From assembly GCF_030348765.1 (NCBI RefSeq), contig NZ_JAUCEU010000007.1:5429501-5493500 (forward strand): a stretch of 64,000 nucleotides of DNA. Reading direction: 5' to 3'. The position numbers and the translations under genes are program-made. This document shows, piece by piece, positions 9,415 to 18,472 of the stretch. The notes under the pieces are model-generated. The model did no database searches and was not told the DNA's origin. It worked only from the letters and a program-made list of their open reading frames with translations. Each line of letters opens with the position of its first letter. Positions within the stretch are counted from its first letter, which is position 1. This DNA is from Neobacillus sp. CF12 (GTDB taxonomy: Bacteria; Bacillota; Bacilli; Bacillales; Cytobacillaceae).

Positions 9415-10308
9415 TTGTTGAAAATTGGTTCACACGTTTCAATGAGCGGTAAAAAAATGCTACTTGCAGCAAGTGAGGAAGCCGTTTCATATGGCTCAAA
9501 TACTTTTATGATCTATACTGGGGCACCGCAAAACACCAGAAGGAAGAAAATTGAAGATCTTAATATTGAAGCTGGAAGAAGACATATGGCGGAGCATGGA
9601 ATCAATGAAATTGTTGTTCATGCTCCATACATTATAAATATTGGAAATACCACAAATCCTGATACGTTTGAATTAGGTGTGCGGTTTCTACGGACAGAAA
9701 TTGAGAGAACAGAGGCACTCGGTGCAAAGCAAATCGTGCTGCATCCAGGTGCACATGTTGGTGCAGGTACTGAGGCGGGTATTAAGAAGATTATCGAAGG
9801 CTTAAATGAAGTTTTAACTGGTAAAGAGCAACTACAAATTGCATTGGAAACAATGGCAGGAAAAGGGTCTGAATGCGGCAAATCGTTCGAGGAATTGGCC
9901 ATGATTATCGATGGAGTGAACTATAGCGATAAACTGTCTGTTTGTTTTGATACATGCCATACACATGATGCCGGATACAACATTGTTGAAGATTTTGATG
10001 GCGTGTTAAATGAATTTGATAAAATTGTTGGCTTGGACAAATTAAAGGTTCTTCATATTAATGATAGTAAAAATGCAATAGGGATGAGAAAAGACCGTCA
10101 CGAAAATATTGGCTTTGGTCATATTGGCTTTAAAGCACTCAATTATATCGTACATCATCCACAATTGACAGAAGTTCCTAAAATTCTCGAGACACCATTC
10201 GTAGGCGAAGATAAAGATAATAAAAAGCCTCCATATCGATTCGAAATTGAAATGCTAAAAGAACAAAAATTTAACGAAGACCTTCTAGATAAAATCATAC
10301 ATGCCTAA
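9415..10308 (+). CDS. nfo: endonuclease IV (AP endonuclease Nfo)
   Basis: Zn-dependent apurinic/apyrimidinic endonuclease of base excision repair, 297 aa TIM barrel. The start is TTG 9415 ([10 protein letters not shown]), matching B. subtilis YqfS, with a GGAGAG-type ribosome site. Metal-ligand motifs seen: [40 protein letters not shown] and [13 protein letters not shown] strong terminator follows. Confidence 0.96.
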   Translation: MLKIGSHVSMSGKKMLLAASEEAVSYGSNTFMIYTGAPQNTRRKKIEDLNIEAGRRHMAEHGINEIVVHAPYIINIGNTTNPDTFELGVRFLRTEIERTEALGAKQIVLHPGAHVGAGTEAGIKKIIEGLNEVLTGKEQLQIALETMAGKGSECGKSFEELAMIIDGVNYSDKLSVCFDTCHTHDAGYNIVEDFDGVLNEFDKIVGLDKLKVLHINDSKNAIGMRKDRHENIGFGHIGFKALNYIVHHPQLTEVPKILETPFVGEDKDNKKPPYRFEIEMLKEQKFNEDLLDKIIHA

Positions 10309-10310
10309 CA

Positions 10311-10341
10311 AAAAGCTGTGCCCAAGAGAGGCACAGCTTTT
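10311..10341 (+). terminator. intrinsic terminator after nfo
   Basis: A 12-bp perfect stem, AAAAGCTGTGCC (10311-10322) with GGCACAGCTTTT (10330-10341). Confidence 0.9.
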
Positions 10342-10380
10342 TGAATAATGGATGAGTACTAGTTAATTATTTTTGGCACT

Positions 10381-10575
10381 CTGTTGATTGGCGCGGAAGG
10401 CACGAAGACTCCTCGAAAATGCTATCGCATTTTCTTCGTGCGTGGGCAGATTCAAGGAAGTAATTCAATGTCCTGCGGGAGGACGGGGCAGGGGAGACCC
10501 CACAGGCGCTTCAGCGCCGAGGAGGCTCCCCGTACCGCCCGCGGAAAGCGAAGTGCCTGGAGCGCCAATCAACAG
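10381..10575. repeat. 195-bp GC-rich palindromic intergenic element
   Basis: The element is bounded by a perfect 14-bp inverted repeat (CTGTTGATTGGCGC at 10381-10394, GCGCCAATCAACAG at 10562-10575). Inside are several smaller palindromes, including GGCGCTTCAGCGCC near 10503-10516 and GGGGAGACCCC-type arms. Its GC content is clearly higher than that of its surroundings. It resembles dispersed intergenic elements I know from Bacillaceae genomes. It lies between the convergent nfo and yqfT genes and fills most of the 290-bp gap. Confidence 0.8.
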
Positions 10576-10597
10576 ACAAATTAACACTGCTCAAATT

Positions 10598-10852
10598 TTA
10601 TTTTGTAAATTGTACAAAAAGCTTATTTACTTCTCTTGCAGCTTCTGGTCCTGCAATTTTAGCAATTTCTTTAATTAGCGATGCGCGTTCACGGTCATCA
10701 AAAATATTTACATTTTTCCCTCTTAAGTATTGAGCAACTTTATTTGCTTGCTGCCGATTCACTCGAATATTAAATTGCTGCGCATACTTGAATAGTTCAT
10801 CACCAGTAATGGTATTAATCTTATGATTAATGACATTCTCAAAAATCTTCAC
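10598..10852 (-). CDS. yqfT: DUF2624 family protein YqfT
   Basis: 84 aa hypothetical protein of the Bacillaceae-specific DUF2624 family. GTG 10852 is chosen since AAGGAG is 8 nt upstream and the length then equals that of YqfT; ATG 10858 is closer to the ribosome site. The sequence is helical and charged (NRQQANKVAQYLRGKNVNIFDD...), without membrane segments or catalytic motifs. Its position after nfo agrees with B. subtilis. Function unknown. Confidence 0.85.
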   Translation of the reverse strand: MKIFENVINHKINTITGDELFKYAQQFNIRVNRQQANKVAQYLRGKNVNIFDDRERASLIKEIAKIAGPEAAREVNKLFVQFTK

Positions 10853-10948
10853 ACTCATCACTCCTTCATCTAATGTATGAAGGGTGAATTTAGAGTGTTA
10901 CAAAATGAACGGGGAGGATATCCTAAAGATTGCTGTAAAGGTAATGTC

Positions 10949-10977
10949 TTTACATTAAGAAAAACCTATTGTATACT
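10949..10977 (+). promoter_or_regulatory. SigA promoter of the znuCB-zur operon
   Basis: TTTACA (10949-10954), 17-nt spacer, TATACT (10972-10977). A Zur-box-like sequence begins about 10 bp downstream. Confidence 0.75.
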
Positions 10978-10987
10978 ACTTTAAGTT

Positions 10988-11008
10988 AAATCGTAATGAT
11001 TCTTAAAA
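10988..11008 (+). promoter_or_regulatory. Zur box (zinc-uptake repressor operator)
   Basis: AAATCGTAATGATT matches the left half and centre of the Bacillus Zur box (AAATCGTAAT-N-ATTACGATTT); the right half is degenerate. It lies just downstream of the predicted start of transcription, where bound Zur would block the operon that encodes it. Confidence 0.75.
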
Positions 11009-11023
11009 TTAAGGTGAGAGCGT

Positions 11024-11803
11024 ATGAAATTAGATTCTATTATTGAAATAAAACACCTTTTCTATCGCTATGAAAAGGATACCGTCCTTGAAAATATTAA
11101 CCTAACCATACCAAATGGCTCTTTTTTAGCGATTGTCGGTCCAAATGGTTCCGGTAAATCAACATTATTAAAATTGATTTTGGGCTTATTAAAGCCACAA
11201 AAAGGAGATATTTTCTTATTCGGACAGGAAATAAATAAATTTAAAGACTGGCAGCAAATCGGTTATGTATCTCAAAAGGCAAATTCATTTAATACAGGTT
11301 TTCCAGCTACTGTTTTTGAAGTTGTTTCTAGTGGATTAACAAAAAAACTTGGGTTGTTTCGATTTTTTAAAAAAGAGCATTCCCAAAAAGTATTTGACGC
11401 ATTGGAAGCTGTGGGCATGAGGAAGTTTAGCAACCGAAATATCGGTGAGTTGTCAGGCGGTCAGCAGCAAAGGGTTTTCATTGCCCGCGCCCTAGTGAGT
11501 GAGCCCAAACTATTAATTCTTGATGAACCTACGGTTGGTGTTGATGCTGAGAACGTGAACGCTTTTTACCATATGCTTGCGGATTTGAATAAGAATCGGG
11601 GCATTACGCTTTTGTTAGTTACACATGACATTGGAACCATTTCAGACAAAGTAACCCATGTAGCATGTCTAAATAAACACTTACATTTTCATGGGGATAC
11701 GAGTGAATTTGAGAAGCACAAAAGTGAAGGAATGTCTGAATTTTATGGAACGGATGTCCATCTCCTCGCACATCAACATGACCACGGAGGCGTTTTTAAA
11801 TGA
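11024..11803 (+). CDS. znuC: zinc ABC transporter ATP-binding protein
   Basis: 259 aa ATPase of a high-affinity Zn(II) importer. Walker A GPNGSGKST, Q-loop YVSQ, ABC signature LSGGQQQR, Walker B LLILDEP and switch His THD are all present. The C-terminal HLLAHQHDHGG is His-rich, a common feature of metal importers. Translation is coupled to znuB through an ATGA overlap. No znuA-type binding-protein gene lies in this operon, so the binding lipoprotein must be elsewhere. Confidence 0.93.
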   Translation: MKLDSIIEIKHLFYRYEKDTVLENINLTIPNGSFLAIVGPNGSGKSTLLKLILGLLKPQKGDIFLFGQEINKFKDWQQIGYVSQKANSFNTGFPATVFEVVSSGLTKKLGLFRFFKKEHSQKVFDALEAVGMRKFSNRNIGELSGGQQQRVFIARALVSEPKLLILDEPTVGVDAENVNAFYHMLADLNKNRGITLLLVTHDIGTISDKVTHVACLNKHLHFHGDTSEFEKHKSEGMSEFYGTDVHLLAHQHDHGGVFK

Positions 11804-12663
11804 TTCAAGGAATATTTCAATATGAATTTTTACAAAATGCCTTTTTAACTGGAATTTTAATTGGCTTTCTTGCACCATTATTAGGTGTCTTTATTGTTGT
11901 TAGAAGACTTTCATTAATTGCCGATGCCCTAAGTCATGTAACCTTGGCAGGAATTGCAGCAAGCCTTCTCCTAGAAAAATACTTTATGGCTTTAAGTGGA
12001 CTAAATCCGCTTTATTTAGGAATGGTCTTTTCTGTCGGCGGCTCTTTGTTTATAGAAAAATTACGAGGAGTTTATAAACATTACCAAGAGTTAGCAATCC
12101 CAATCATTTTATCAGGTGGTATAGGTCTTGGAGTGATCTTTATTTCACTAGCAGATGGTTTTAATACGGACTTGTATAGTTATTTATTTGGCAGTGTATC
12201 TGCTGTGAGCCGCACGGATTTATGGGTAATCTTGGTTATTAGTATCGCTGTTGTAGTAACCATCATTTTATTATATAAAGAACTGTTTTTATTATCTTTT
12301 GATGAAGAGCATGCCAAAGCCTCGGGAATAGCGGCAAAAAGCATTCACTTTATTTTTATTATTATGGTTGCCCTTGTGATTGCAGCTTCGATGAGAATTG
12401 TGGGAATTATGCTGGTTTCTTCATTAATGACTTTACCGGTTGCCGCAAGTATTCGCATTGCAAAAGGCTTTAAACAAACAATCTTTTTGTCGATTATCTT
12501 TGGTGAAATATCTGTCCTTGGGGGTCTTTTTGCTTCTTACTATCTAGACCTGGCTCCTGGTGGAACAATTGTTATGATTGCCGTGGCTATTTTAGTATTT
12601 ACAATCGTTTATAAAAGATTAATGATAAAAAGTCAGATTTCACAAGGGGGTGCAGCAGGATGA
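11800..12663 (+). CDS. znuB: zinc ABC transporter permease
   Basis: 287 aa integral membrane protein of the ABC-3 (ZnuB/MntB) family with about eight or nine hydrophobic segments and the family features [20 protein letters not shown] and [11 protein letters not shown]. It pairs with the preceding ATPase; the start overlaps the znuC stop and the stop overlaps the zur start (both ATGA). Zinc rather than manganese is inferred from the Zur box and the downstream zur. Confidence 0.92.
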   Translation: MIQGIFQYEFLQNAFLTGILIGFLAPLLGVFIVVRRLSLIADALSHVTLAGIAASLLLEKYFMALSGLNPLYLGMVFSVGGSLFIEKLRGVYKHYQELAIPIILSGGIGLGVIFISLADGFNTDLYSYLFGSVSAVSRTDLWVILVISIAVVVTIILLYKELFLLSFDEEHAKASGIAAKSIHFIFIIMVALVIAASMRIVGIMLVSSLMTLPVAASIRIAKGFKQTIFLSIIFGEISVLGGLFASYYLDLAPGGTIVMIAVAILVFTIVYKRLMIKSQISQGGAAG

Positions 12664-13070
12664 ATGTAAATGAGGCAATTCAATTCTTGAAAGAAAATGG
12701 GTTTAAACAAACAGGAAAAAGAGAAGACATGCTTCAATTGTTTGCAGACAGTGATAAGTACTTAACAGCTAAAGATGTCCTAGATGAATTAAAGGAAGAC
12801 TATCCAGGATTAAGCTTTGATACTATATATCGGAATCTTTCACTCTTTGTAAAAATGGGTATTCTTGAAATGACGGAACTTTCTGGTGAAAAGCACTTTC
12901 GCTTTTCCTGTTCACGCCACCAACACCACCATCATTTCATCTGTATGGATTGCGGTAAGACAAAAGAGATTGAAACTTGTCCAATGAACAGTTTAAGTGA
13001 GGATTTAAAAGGATATGATATCTCGGGGCATAAATTTGAGATATACGGACGTTGTCCTGAGTGCAACTAA
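12660..13070 (+). CDS. zur: zinc uptake regulator Zur (Fur family)
   Basis: 136 aa Fur-family repressor. The N-terminal winged helix ([12 protein letters not shown]... [13 protein letters not shown]) precedes the His/Cys metal-sensing dimer domain ([14 protein letters not shown]... CPECN). The two CXXC pairs would hold structural zinc. Position at the end of a zinc transporter operon and a Zur box upstream support Zur rather than Fur or PerR. The arrangement gives negative feedback on zinc uptake. Confidence 0.92.
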   Translation: MNVNEAIQFLKENGFKQTGKREDMLQLFADSDKYLTAKDVLDELKEDYPGLSFDTIYRNLSLFVKMGILEMTELSGEKHFRFSCSRHQHHHHFICMDCGKTKEIETCPMNSLSEDLKGYDISGHKFEIYGRCPECN

Positions 13071-13075
13071 ATAAG

Positions 13076-13109
13076 AAAAGCATGGCTTTTATAACATAGC
13101 CATGCTTTT
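13076..13109. terminator. bidirectional terminator between zur and yqfW
   Basis: A 12-bp perfect stem, AAAAGCATGGCT (13076-13087) with AGCCATGCTTTT (13098-13109), followed by T runs for both directions. Confidence 0.85.
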
Positions 13110-13670
13110 TTTAATCCAATTATTAACCCAGTTATTGGCTTCAAACCAGTTATTAACTCGAATAACTCCATTTGGAATGGGGTCCTGATTGTATGGCGTA
13201 TTAAACAAGAGAACAGGGATATTGCATTCTTCATGGATCATAACTGCATTATCATGCTTATCTTCAAGAAAAATATCTACCTTATGACTCTTAGCTGTCG
13301 CAACCTTATCATGTGAGCCAATTAATTCAATATGATGGTAATACAAATCATTCTTTTTAAACCATTTCTTTGTATCATCCAATAGCTTTGGTCCTCGGGC
13401 ACTTATAAAAAATAATTCATGTTCCTTTTTCCACGTGTTTAGAACTTGATCAGCGCCCTCTGCAAGCGGAGATTGCTCATACATCATAGGTTCATTTTCA
13501 ATAAACCACTTTGCGAATTGTTCCTCAGAAACTTTTACGACCTTATTTAGGTCATATTCTTTTACATCCTCTAGTGTAATATTTAATCCAAATCCTTCAT
13601 TAATAAAGGGGACAAGCGCCGATGGACATGTTACTGTACCATCAATATCAATACCAAATCTTTTCTTCAT
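13089..13670 (-). CDS. yqfW: HAD-superfamily 5'-nucleotidase-like phosphatase YqfW
   Basis: 193 aa, related to 5'(3')-deoxyribonucleotidases (NT5C group). HAD motif I is DIDGT (Asp8 as nucleophile, Asp10), motif II is FISARG, and motif IV is the acidic FLEDKHDN. The family dephosphorylates nucleotides; the actual substrate of Bacillus YqfW is not known. It converges on zur, and its 3' end lies within the shared terminator. Confidence 0.88.
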   Translation of the reverse strand: MKKRFGIDIDGTVTCPSALVPFINEGFGLNITLEDVKEYDLNKVVKVSEEQFAKWFIENEPMMYEQSPLAEGADQVLNTWKKEHELFFISARGPKLLDDTKKWFKKNDLYYHHIELIGSHDKVATAKSHKVDIFLEDKHDNAVMIHEECNIPVLLFNTPYNQDPIPNGVIRVNNWFEANNWVNNWIKKSMAML

Positions 13671-13779
13671 ATGTATTCACCTTCAACTGCTAACTTTTTT
13701 AACTTTATTTTACCATACTAAAAAGATAAAAGTTACAAACAATAATTAATGCTCCTATTACTGAAAGTGAGGGATTCGG

Positions 13780-14160
13780 ATGGAAGATAAAAAAGACACG
13801 AAAATACGTGGGTATCTCCCAAGCCCAAACACTGATGTAGATAGCCCAGATTACCCTTCTGATTATCGGGAGGAAACAGCAGCTGAAATTGCAGCCCCAG
13901 TTCCACTTGCTCGTCCTACATTCCAGGAAAGATCAAAGTCAGATCAAGGAACGCGGACAGAAGCAGGAACAGGTATGGGATGGGCTGCTTTAATTCTATC
14001 TATACTATCACTGTTTGTCATGCCGATTCTTTTTGGTGCAGCAGGTATTGTATTAGGTTTCGTAGCCAGACGTCGAGGAGCCGAAGGCCTTGGATCGTGG
14101 GCAATCGGGATAGGTGCTATTTCGATTATTGTCGGAATCTTTATCCTGCCGTTCTTTTAA
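13780..14160 (+). CDS. yqfX: DUF4190 membrane protein YqfX
   Basis: 126 aa. A hydrophilic, acidic N-terminal half (about residues 1-65) is followed by two membrane segments, roughly residues 70-92 and 103-125, joined by the basic loop ARRRGAEG. This is the DUF4190 pattern, and the position upstream of ispG matches B. subtilis yqfX. Function unknown. A copy of the 175-bp dispersed repeat follows 28 nt after the stop. Confidence 0.85.
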   Translation: MEDKKDTKIRGYLPSPNTDVDSPDYPSDYREETAAEIAAPVPLARPTFQERSKSDQGTRTEAGTGMGWAALILSILSLFVMPILFGAAGIVLGFVARRRGAEGLGSWAIGIGAISIIVGIFILPFF

Positions 14161-14188
14161 CAGTAACTTGCAAATATAGGGGCAATTA

Positions 14189-14363
14189 GAAAAGCGTAAG
14201 CGCCTTCGGAACAAGCACAGCTTGTTCCTGCGAGGATTAATCCAAGGAGCTTTCCTTGTGCACAGGGGCGACAGGCATAAGACGAGCCGGCTAGAAGGTA
14301 GTTTTTTTACCTTCTTGACGGATTGGCTTATGACCCCGAGCCCCTAGGCGCTGAAGCCAGACA
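14189..14363 (+). repeat. 175-bp dispersed repeat, copy 1
   Basis: This has the same 175-bp length as the copy at 44862-45036 and is homologous along its whole span. It contains a GGAACAAGC/GCTTGTTCC hairpin, an AGAAGGTA/TACCTTCT hairpin and related AGCGCCT / AGGCGCT ends. Confidence 0.88.
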
Positions 14364-14397
14364 AAAAAAAGAAACCCGGCAGGTTTGCCGGGTTTCT
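14364..14397 (-). terminator. intrinsic terminator of ispG
   Basis: On the minus strand an 11-bp stem, GAAACCCGGCA with TGCCGGGTTTC (14372-14382 and 14387-14397), is followed by seven Ts. Confidence 0.88.
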
Positions 14398-14409
14398 TCA
14401 TTAGGTTTA

Positions 14410-15522
14410 TTAATTTGTAACTTCAGCTTCTTCAGCCGCTTTTTTCTGGAAGTATTCCTCAGCAATTTGATCAATTTCTTTTTTCAATTCATCGACCAAT
14501 TGATCTTCAGGGACCTTACGAACAATCTCACCTTTACGGAAAAGTAAGCCCTCACCACGTGCACCAGCAATTCCTATATCAGCTTCTCTTGCTTCCCCAG
14601 GACCGTTTACAGCGCATCCTAAAACAGCTACCTTAATTGGTGCTTTTATGGTTGAAATATATTCTTCTACTTCATTTGCAATACTGATTAGATCGATTTC
14701 AATTCTTCCGCATGTCGGACATGAGATTAATGTTGCTGCATTGGAAGATAGACCAAATACCTTTAAAAGTTCTCTGGCTACTTTAACTTCTTCAACTGGG
14801 TCAGCACTTAAAGAAACCCGAAGTGTATTACCAATACCTTTGCTCATAATGGCTCCCAATCCAGCAGCACTTTTAACCGTACCGGCAAAAAGAGTTCCTG
14901 ATTCAGTAATACCTAAATGTAAAGGATAATCAAATGCTTTTGAAGCTTTTTCATATGCTTCGATTGCAAGGCTTACATCCGATGCCTTCATTGAAACAAT
15001 GATATCGTGGAAATCAAGGTCTTCAAGGATTCTGATATGATGGAGTGCACTTTCAACCATTCCATCGGCAGTTGGATAACCATATTTCTCAAGAATTCTC
15101 TTTTCAAGTGAGCCTGCATTAACACCAATACGGATTGGAATTCCACGCTTCTTAGCAGCGTTTACGACTGCTTCAACTTTTTCTCTTTTTCCGATATTTC
15201 CTGGATTAATACGGATTTTATCAGCGCCGCCCTCGATTGCTTTAAGCGCCAATTTATAATCAAAATGGATATCTACAACTAAGGGAATATTAATTCTTTT
15301 TTTAATTTCAGGAATGGCATTTGCAGCCCGTTCGTCGGGACACGCAACACGAACAATCTGGCAGCCTGCCTCTTCTAGACGTTTAATTTCAGCAACTGTT
15401 GCTTCAACATCATGCGTTTTAGTAGTGGTCATGCTTTGTATAAATAATTCGTTACTGCCGCCAATTGTTAAATTACCAACTTTAACAGGACGGGTTTTTG
15501 TACGATGTGTAATTTCACTCAA
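14410..15522 (-). CDS. ispG: 4-hydroxy-3-methylbut-2-en-1-yl diphosphate synthase IspG (GcpE)
   Basis: Iron-sulfur enzyme of the MEP pathway that converts MEcPP to HMBPP, the substrate of IspH. 370 aa: a TIM barrel ([28 protein letters not shown]) and a C-terminal 4Fe-4S domain with CPTCGR and GCAVNGPGE cysteines. The start is TTG 15522, 10 nt after GAAGGAG. A terminator follows; it is a single-gene unit. Confidence 0.96.
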   Translation of the reverse strand: MSEITHRTKTRPVKVGNLTIGGSNELFIQSMTTTKTHDVEATVAEIKRLEEAGCQIVRVACPDERAANAIPEIKKRINIPLVVDIHFDYKLALKAIEGGADKIRINPGNIGKREKVEAVVNAAKKRGIPIRIGVNAGSLEKRILEKYGYPTADGMVESALHHIRILEDLDFHDIIVSMKASDVSLAIEAYEKASKAFDYPLHLGITESGTLFAGTVKSAAGLGAIMSKGIGNTLRVSLSADPVEEVKVARELLKVFGLSSNAATLISCPTCGRIEIDLISIANEVEEYISTIKAPIKVAVLGCAVNGPGEAREADIGIAGARGEGLLFRKGEIVRKVPEDQLVDELKKEIDQIAEEYFQKKAAEEAEVTN

Positions 15523-15631
15523 GGGAAATTCGCTCCTTCAAATTGGATTCGAATAATTGTTAGTTTGAACACGCACCTATTATTTTATCAGTCCTTTACT
15601 AATCTTGACAAGACTGACGCTTTTTGTTCCC

Positions 15632-15961
15632 TTATTTTGAGTAATCAGGAAATTGATAGGAGGAGCCAATTTGAATTTTTTCCGGAGTTTTACCTGGATT
15701 TAAGCTTTTGAAATCCTCAATTAATTTATCTATCGAGACAGGTAAAGGCCTATCTATATGGTTTTCAACAATAGAGATAAGTGTTTCACCGGGTTCAACT
15801 TCAGCCTCAAATGTATCCATCTTATTTTCAGGGTTGGCGATTGTCGCTACTGTCTCGATTGGCATTTGGGTTTTATCCGTGGGCAAAGTACCTGCTGTTA
15901 AATCAATATATATTACATAAACTGTAAGAAGTCCAAATAGAAAAAGAAAAATTCTTTTCAT
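15632..15961 (-). CDS. yqfZ: YqfZ-like protein with N-terminal anchor and LysM-like C-terminus
   Basis: 109 aa from ATG 15961, with GGAGG 8 nt upstream; the longer upstream frame lacks a ribosome site. An N-terminal hydrophobic segment (about residues 4-20) is followed by a LysM-like module (EPGETLISIVENH... IEDFKSLNPGKTPEKIQIGSSYQFP). The position next to ispG matches B. subtilis yqfZ. It is probably exposed at the cell or spore surface; function unknown. Confidence 0.8.
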   Translation of the reverse strand: MKRIFLFLFGLLTVYVIYIDLTAGTLPTDKTQMPIETVATIANPENKMDTFEAEVEPGETLISIVENHIDRPLPVSIDKLIEDFKSLNPGKTPEKIQIGSSYQFPDYSK

Positions 15962-16021
15962 GGTACAAGCCTCCAAAATGGAATGTTTGTACATTCCTAT
16001 GCTTGTCCAATTATTTGTAGA

Positions 16022-16049
16022 ACGAAAAAACACACCTTCGAGGTGCGTT
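16022..16049 (-). terminator. intrinsic terminator of the DUF1189 gene
   Basis: On the minus strand AACGCACCT pairs with AGGTGTGTT around CGA, with one G-U pair, then a T run. It abuts the stop codon. Confidence 0.75.
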
Positions 16050-16828
16050 TAGTTTTCAATCGTTGATTTTTCGTTTGGTATTTCTTTAAGTGCTAAGTAT
16101 AAGATGATTATTTCAACAAACCAATTGAGTATAAAGCTATTTGGTACTGTTGTATTAAGGGCACTCATAATGGTAAAAAATACAGTTGGCAAAGTTACAC
16201 TGTAGGCAGCCATTCTCCATAAATGGCGATAACTTATGCTCTTGCCTGCAAGACTCTTTAATACTAAACCAAACCAAGCAAGAATAGACACTTCAATGAA
16301 ATTTATTGCACTTGAAAAAAGGAACATTAAGGTAGACATTACGGGAATAATAATTCCTTTCATTCCATCGACTGTATCTACTACATCAATAAAGTCGTCT
16401 TTCGTTAGTGTTAATCCTTCTAGCATAGAGTAGGAATAGGTATCAATTCTTCCTCCTGCTGCAACGGTAATTTCATTCTTAAGCAATGCAAAGGCATTTT
16501 CTTCATCTTCCACATCTTCGTTCGTAATTACTCCTGTTGAATCGAAGATAATGGTGAAATCCCCTTTATGAATGGTTATCGGTACATCACTTTCTGCTGT
16601 TAAAGTCCCATTATCAATGGTAAAAGCGGGGAGTTCATTCTTCATTACGGATTTAGTACCTTCAATTCCTTCAGTCAAGACTGTACTAAAGTAATAAATA
16701 GCTGGCAAGATTGATAGCAAGGTAAGAAGAAACACATATAAAATTGTTTTTCCAATACCTTGAAATCGAAATGAGGCAATGTCCTTTGGTGAATAAGTAC
16801 TTCTAAAAAACTGTTTGAAAATATTCAT
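16049..16828 (-). CDS. yqgB: DUF1189 family membrane protein (YqgB-like)
   Basis: 259 aa. One membrane segment near residues 28-48, a large extracytoplasmic loop (about 50-165), then three or four hydrophobic segments in the C-terminal third. The fold and length fit DUF1189 proteins. The position between yqfZ and a DUF456 gene matches yqgB. No catalytic motif is seen and function is unknown. Confidence 0.82.
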   Translation of the reverse strand: MNIFKQFFRSTYSPKDIASFRFQGIGKTILYVFLLTLLSILPAIYYFSTVLTEGIEGTKSVMKNELPAFTIDNGTLTAESDVPITIHKGDFTIIFDSTGVITNEDVEDEENAFALLKNEITVAAGGRIDTYSYSMLEGLTLTKDDFIDVVDTVDGMKGIIIPVMSTLMFLFSSAINFIEVSILAWFGLVLKSLAGKSISYRHLWRMAAYSVTLPTVFFTIMSALNTTVPNSFILNWFVEIIILYLALKEIPNEKSTIEN

Positions 16829-16968
16829 AATTTACCACCCTAATAAAGATTCACCATTATATTGTAGTCTTTGAGGCAAATATTAACAAGAATGATGAAT
16901 TGTGAAACTAATTAGGAACTTTTGCGTATAGGGTTATAGAATAAATTTTTCTAAAGGATGGAGAAATA

Positions 16969-17451
16969 ATGGAGATCGTTTATTGGTCAATCATCTCGGT
17001 GTTATTTATCATTGGGTTTATTGGACTCATTTATCCAATCATCCCAAGTGTATTGTTCCTATTAGCAGGGTATTTATTATATGGTTTCTTTTTTTCCTTT
17101 GAACCTTTTGGCTGGTTCTTTTGGCTGATTCAAAGTTTCTTTATCATTCTGTTGTTTGTAGCAGACTATATCGCAAATATGATTGGGATTCAAAAATACG
17201 GCGGATCCAAGGCTGGAGTCTGGGGAAGTACGATAGGTCTTCTAGTCGGTCCTTTCATAATACCGTTTTTAGGAATTCTAATTGGTCCATTTATTGGGGC
17301 GATAGGGGCAGAGCTTTTAGTTAATAAAAGAAATTTCAAAGACAGTTTAAAAATTGGCTTTGGATCAGTGATCGGTTTTATTAGTAGTGTCATCACAAAA
17401 ACGATTATTCAAATACTAATGATTGTTTACTTCCTTCTTATGGTTCTTTAA
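16969..17451 (+). CDS. yqgC: DUF456 family membrane protein (YqgC-like)
   Basis: 160 aa, almost entirely hydrophobic with four to five membrane segments and the glycine-rich central motif GGSKAGVWGSTIGLLVG typical of DUF456. A GGATGGAGA ribosome site precedes ATG 16969. It is divergent from the DUF1189 gene. Function unknown. Confidence 0.88.
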   Translation: MEIVYWSIISVLFIIGFIGLIYPIIPSVLFLLAGYLLYGFFFSFEPFGWFFWLIQSFFIILLFVADYIANMIGIQKYGGSKAGVWGSTIGLLVGPFIIPFLGILIGPFIGAIGAELLVNKRNFKDSLKIGFGSVIGFISSVITKTIIQILMIVYFLLMVL

Positions 17452-17487
17452 TGGAAAATCCTCCTCACACTGAGGAGGATTTTCCAT
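17451..17487. terminator. long perfect hairpin between yqgC and the Fnr-like gene
   Basis: A 17-bp perfect inverted repeat (17451-17467 with 17471-17487) around a 3-nt loop lies between convergent genes. It has no separate long T tract, so termination efficiency is uncertain. Confidence 0.7.
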
Positions 17488-18182
17488 TAGTTTACACCGC
17501 AAATCTCATATGGACAGTTTTGGCAGTCAACTTCTTCTTTTAGGTATTTTATATTTTTGATTGTAAATTTTTGCAGATCGTAAGAAACCACATCTTTCTC
17601 CCGCAATTCTTTTAAAGCGCGTTGAATAACTTCTCTCGTTCCATATGTTAAGTTGGCAAGATCTTGATGAGTTAACGGCAGATCAATGAGTATTCCATCT
17701 TCTGTCCTTACACCATACGTATTACAAAGACGGATGAGAATAGAATATAAACCACCTTTTTTGCCATTCATAATTAGGTCCTGACATTTCATCTGAGCTT
17801 TTAGGTAGCCTGTGCTTAACCACGAAACAAAAGCATTCATTGCATCGGGGTCATTCATGATAAATTCTTCAAATTGGGCCTTTTTAATGGCAAGAACTTC
17901 ACTATCTGAAAGAGTCTTTGCATAAAACTGATACCTTGCATCTTGTTTAAATATTGGATATTCAACGATCATCTCTCTGCTATTTAAAACTTTTAATATA
18001 AAGTCTTTCCCGCGCATGTGGACTCGACCGAGTGCAACGGTCCCGCTGAGTAACAGGTATACATATTCAACAGAATCCTTCTCTTGAAAGAGAACGGTTC
18101 CCGCCTTTACCTTTTGTATTTGGTCTGTTTTACGAAAGAATTGATCTAATAAACTATATATAGAAAAACCGCCACTAAGCAT
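17487..18182 (-). CDS. Crp/Fnr-family regulator with C-terminal Fe-S-type cysteine cluster
   Basis: 231 aa. A cyclic-nucleotide-binding-like beta barrel (about residues 15-120), a dimerisation helix, then the Crp-type HTH (LTHQDLANLTYGTREVIQRALKEL, about 168-192). The C-terminus holds Cys220, Cys223 and Cys228 (CQNCPYEIC), the CX2CX4C arrangement that binds a 4Fe-4S cluster in B. subtilis Fnr. An oxygen- or redox-sensing role is therefore likely. AGGAGTGGGG precedes the ATG. It lies divergent from sodA, a suggestive neighbour, but regulation of sodA is only inference. The target genes are unknown. Confidence 0.88.
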   Translation of the reverse strand: MLSGGFSIYSLLDQFFRKTDQIQKVKAGTVLFQEKDSVEYVYLLLSGTVALGRVHMRGKDFILKVLNSREMIVEYPIFKQDARYQFYAKTLSDSEVLAIKKAQFEEFIMNDPDAMNAFVSWLSTGYLKAQMKCQDLIMNGKKGGLYSILIRLCNTYGVRTEDGILIDLPLTHQDLANLTYGTREVIQRALKELREKDVVSYDLQKFTIKNIKYLKEEVDCQNCPYEICGVN

Positions 18183-18472
18183 TTACCCCACTCCTTTTAT
18201 CCCTAATTTTATTTAATCATGTATTTACAACCTGTTTACAGTTGAAACATGACAATTTATTGAAAGATGTTTTCATACATGAAAAAATATGAATAAAATT
18301 CTCTCCTAAAGGATATTGTAAATTTGTTAAGTGCAAGGCATTTTATTTGAAAGAACCTGTCAACTCTGATAATCTTAAGCTACAGAGCTTTAGGAATATT
18401 CAAAAATCGTTTTGATTTTAGACATAATCTTAAGGCTGAAAAAAATTATTATATACATAGGAGGAAATAAAA

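Noticed and set aside
10384..10678. Two overlapping plus-strand frames of 66 and 96 codons
   Set aside because: They lie in the GC-rich palindromic element, are Arg/Gly/Pro-rich low-complexity translations and have no ribosome site.
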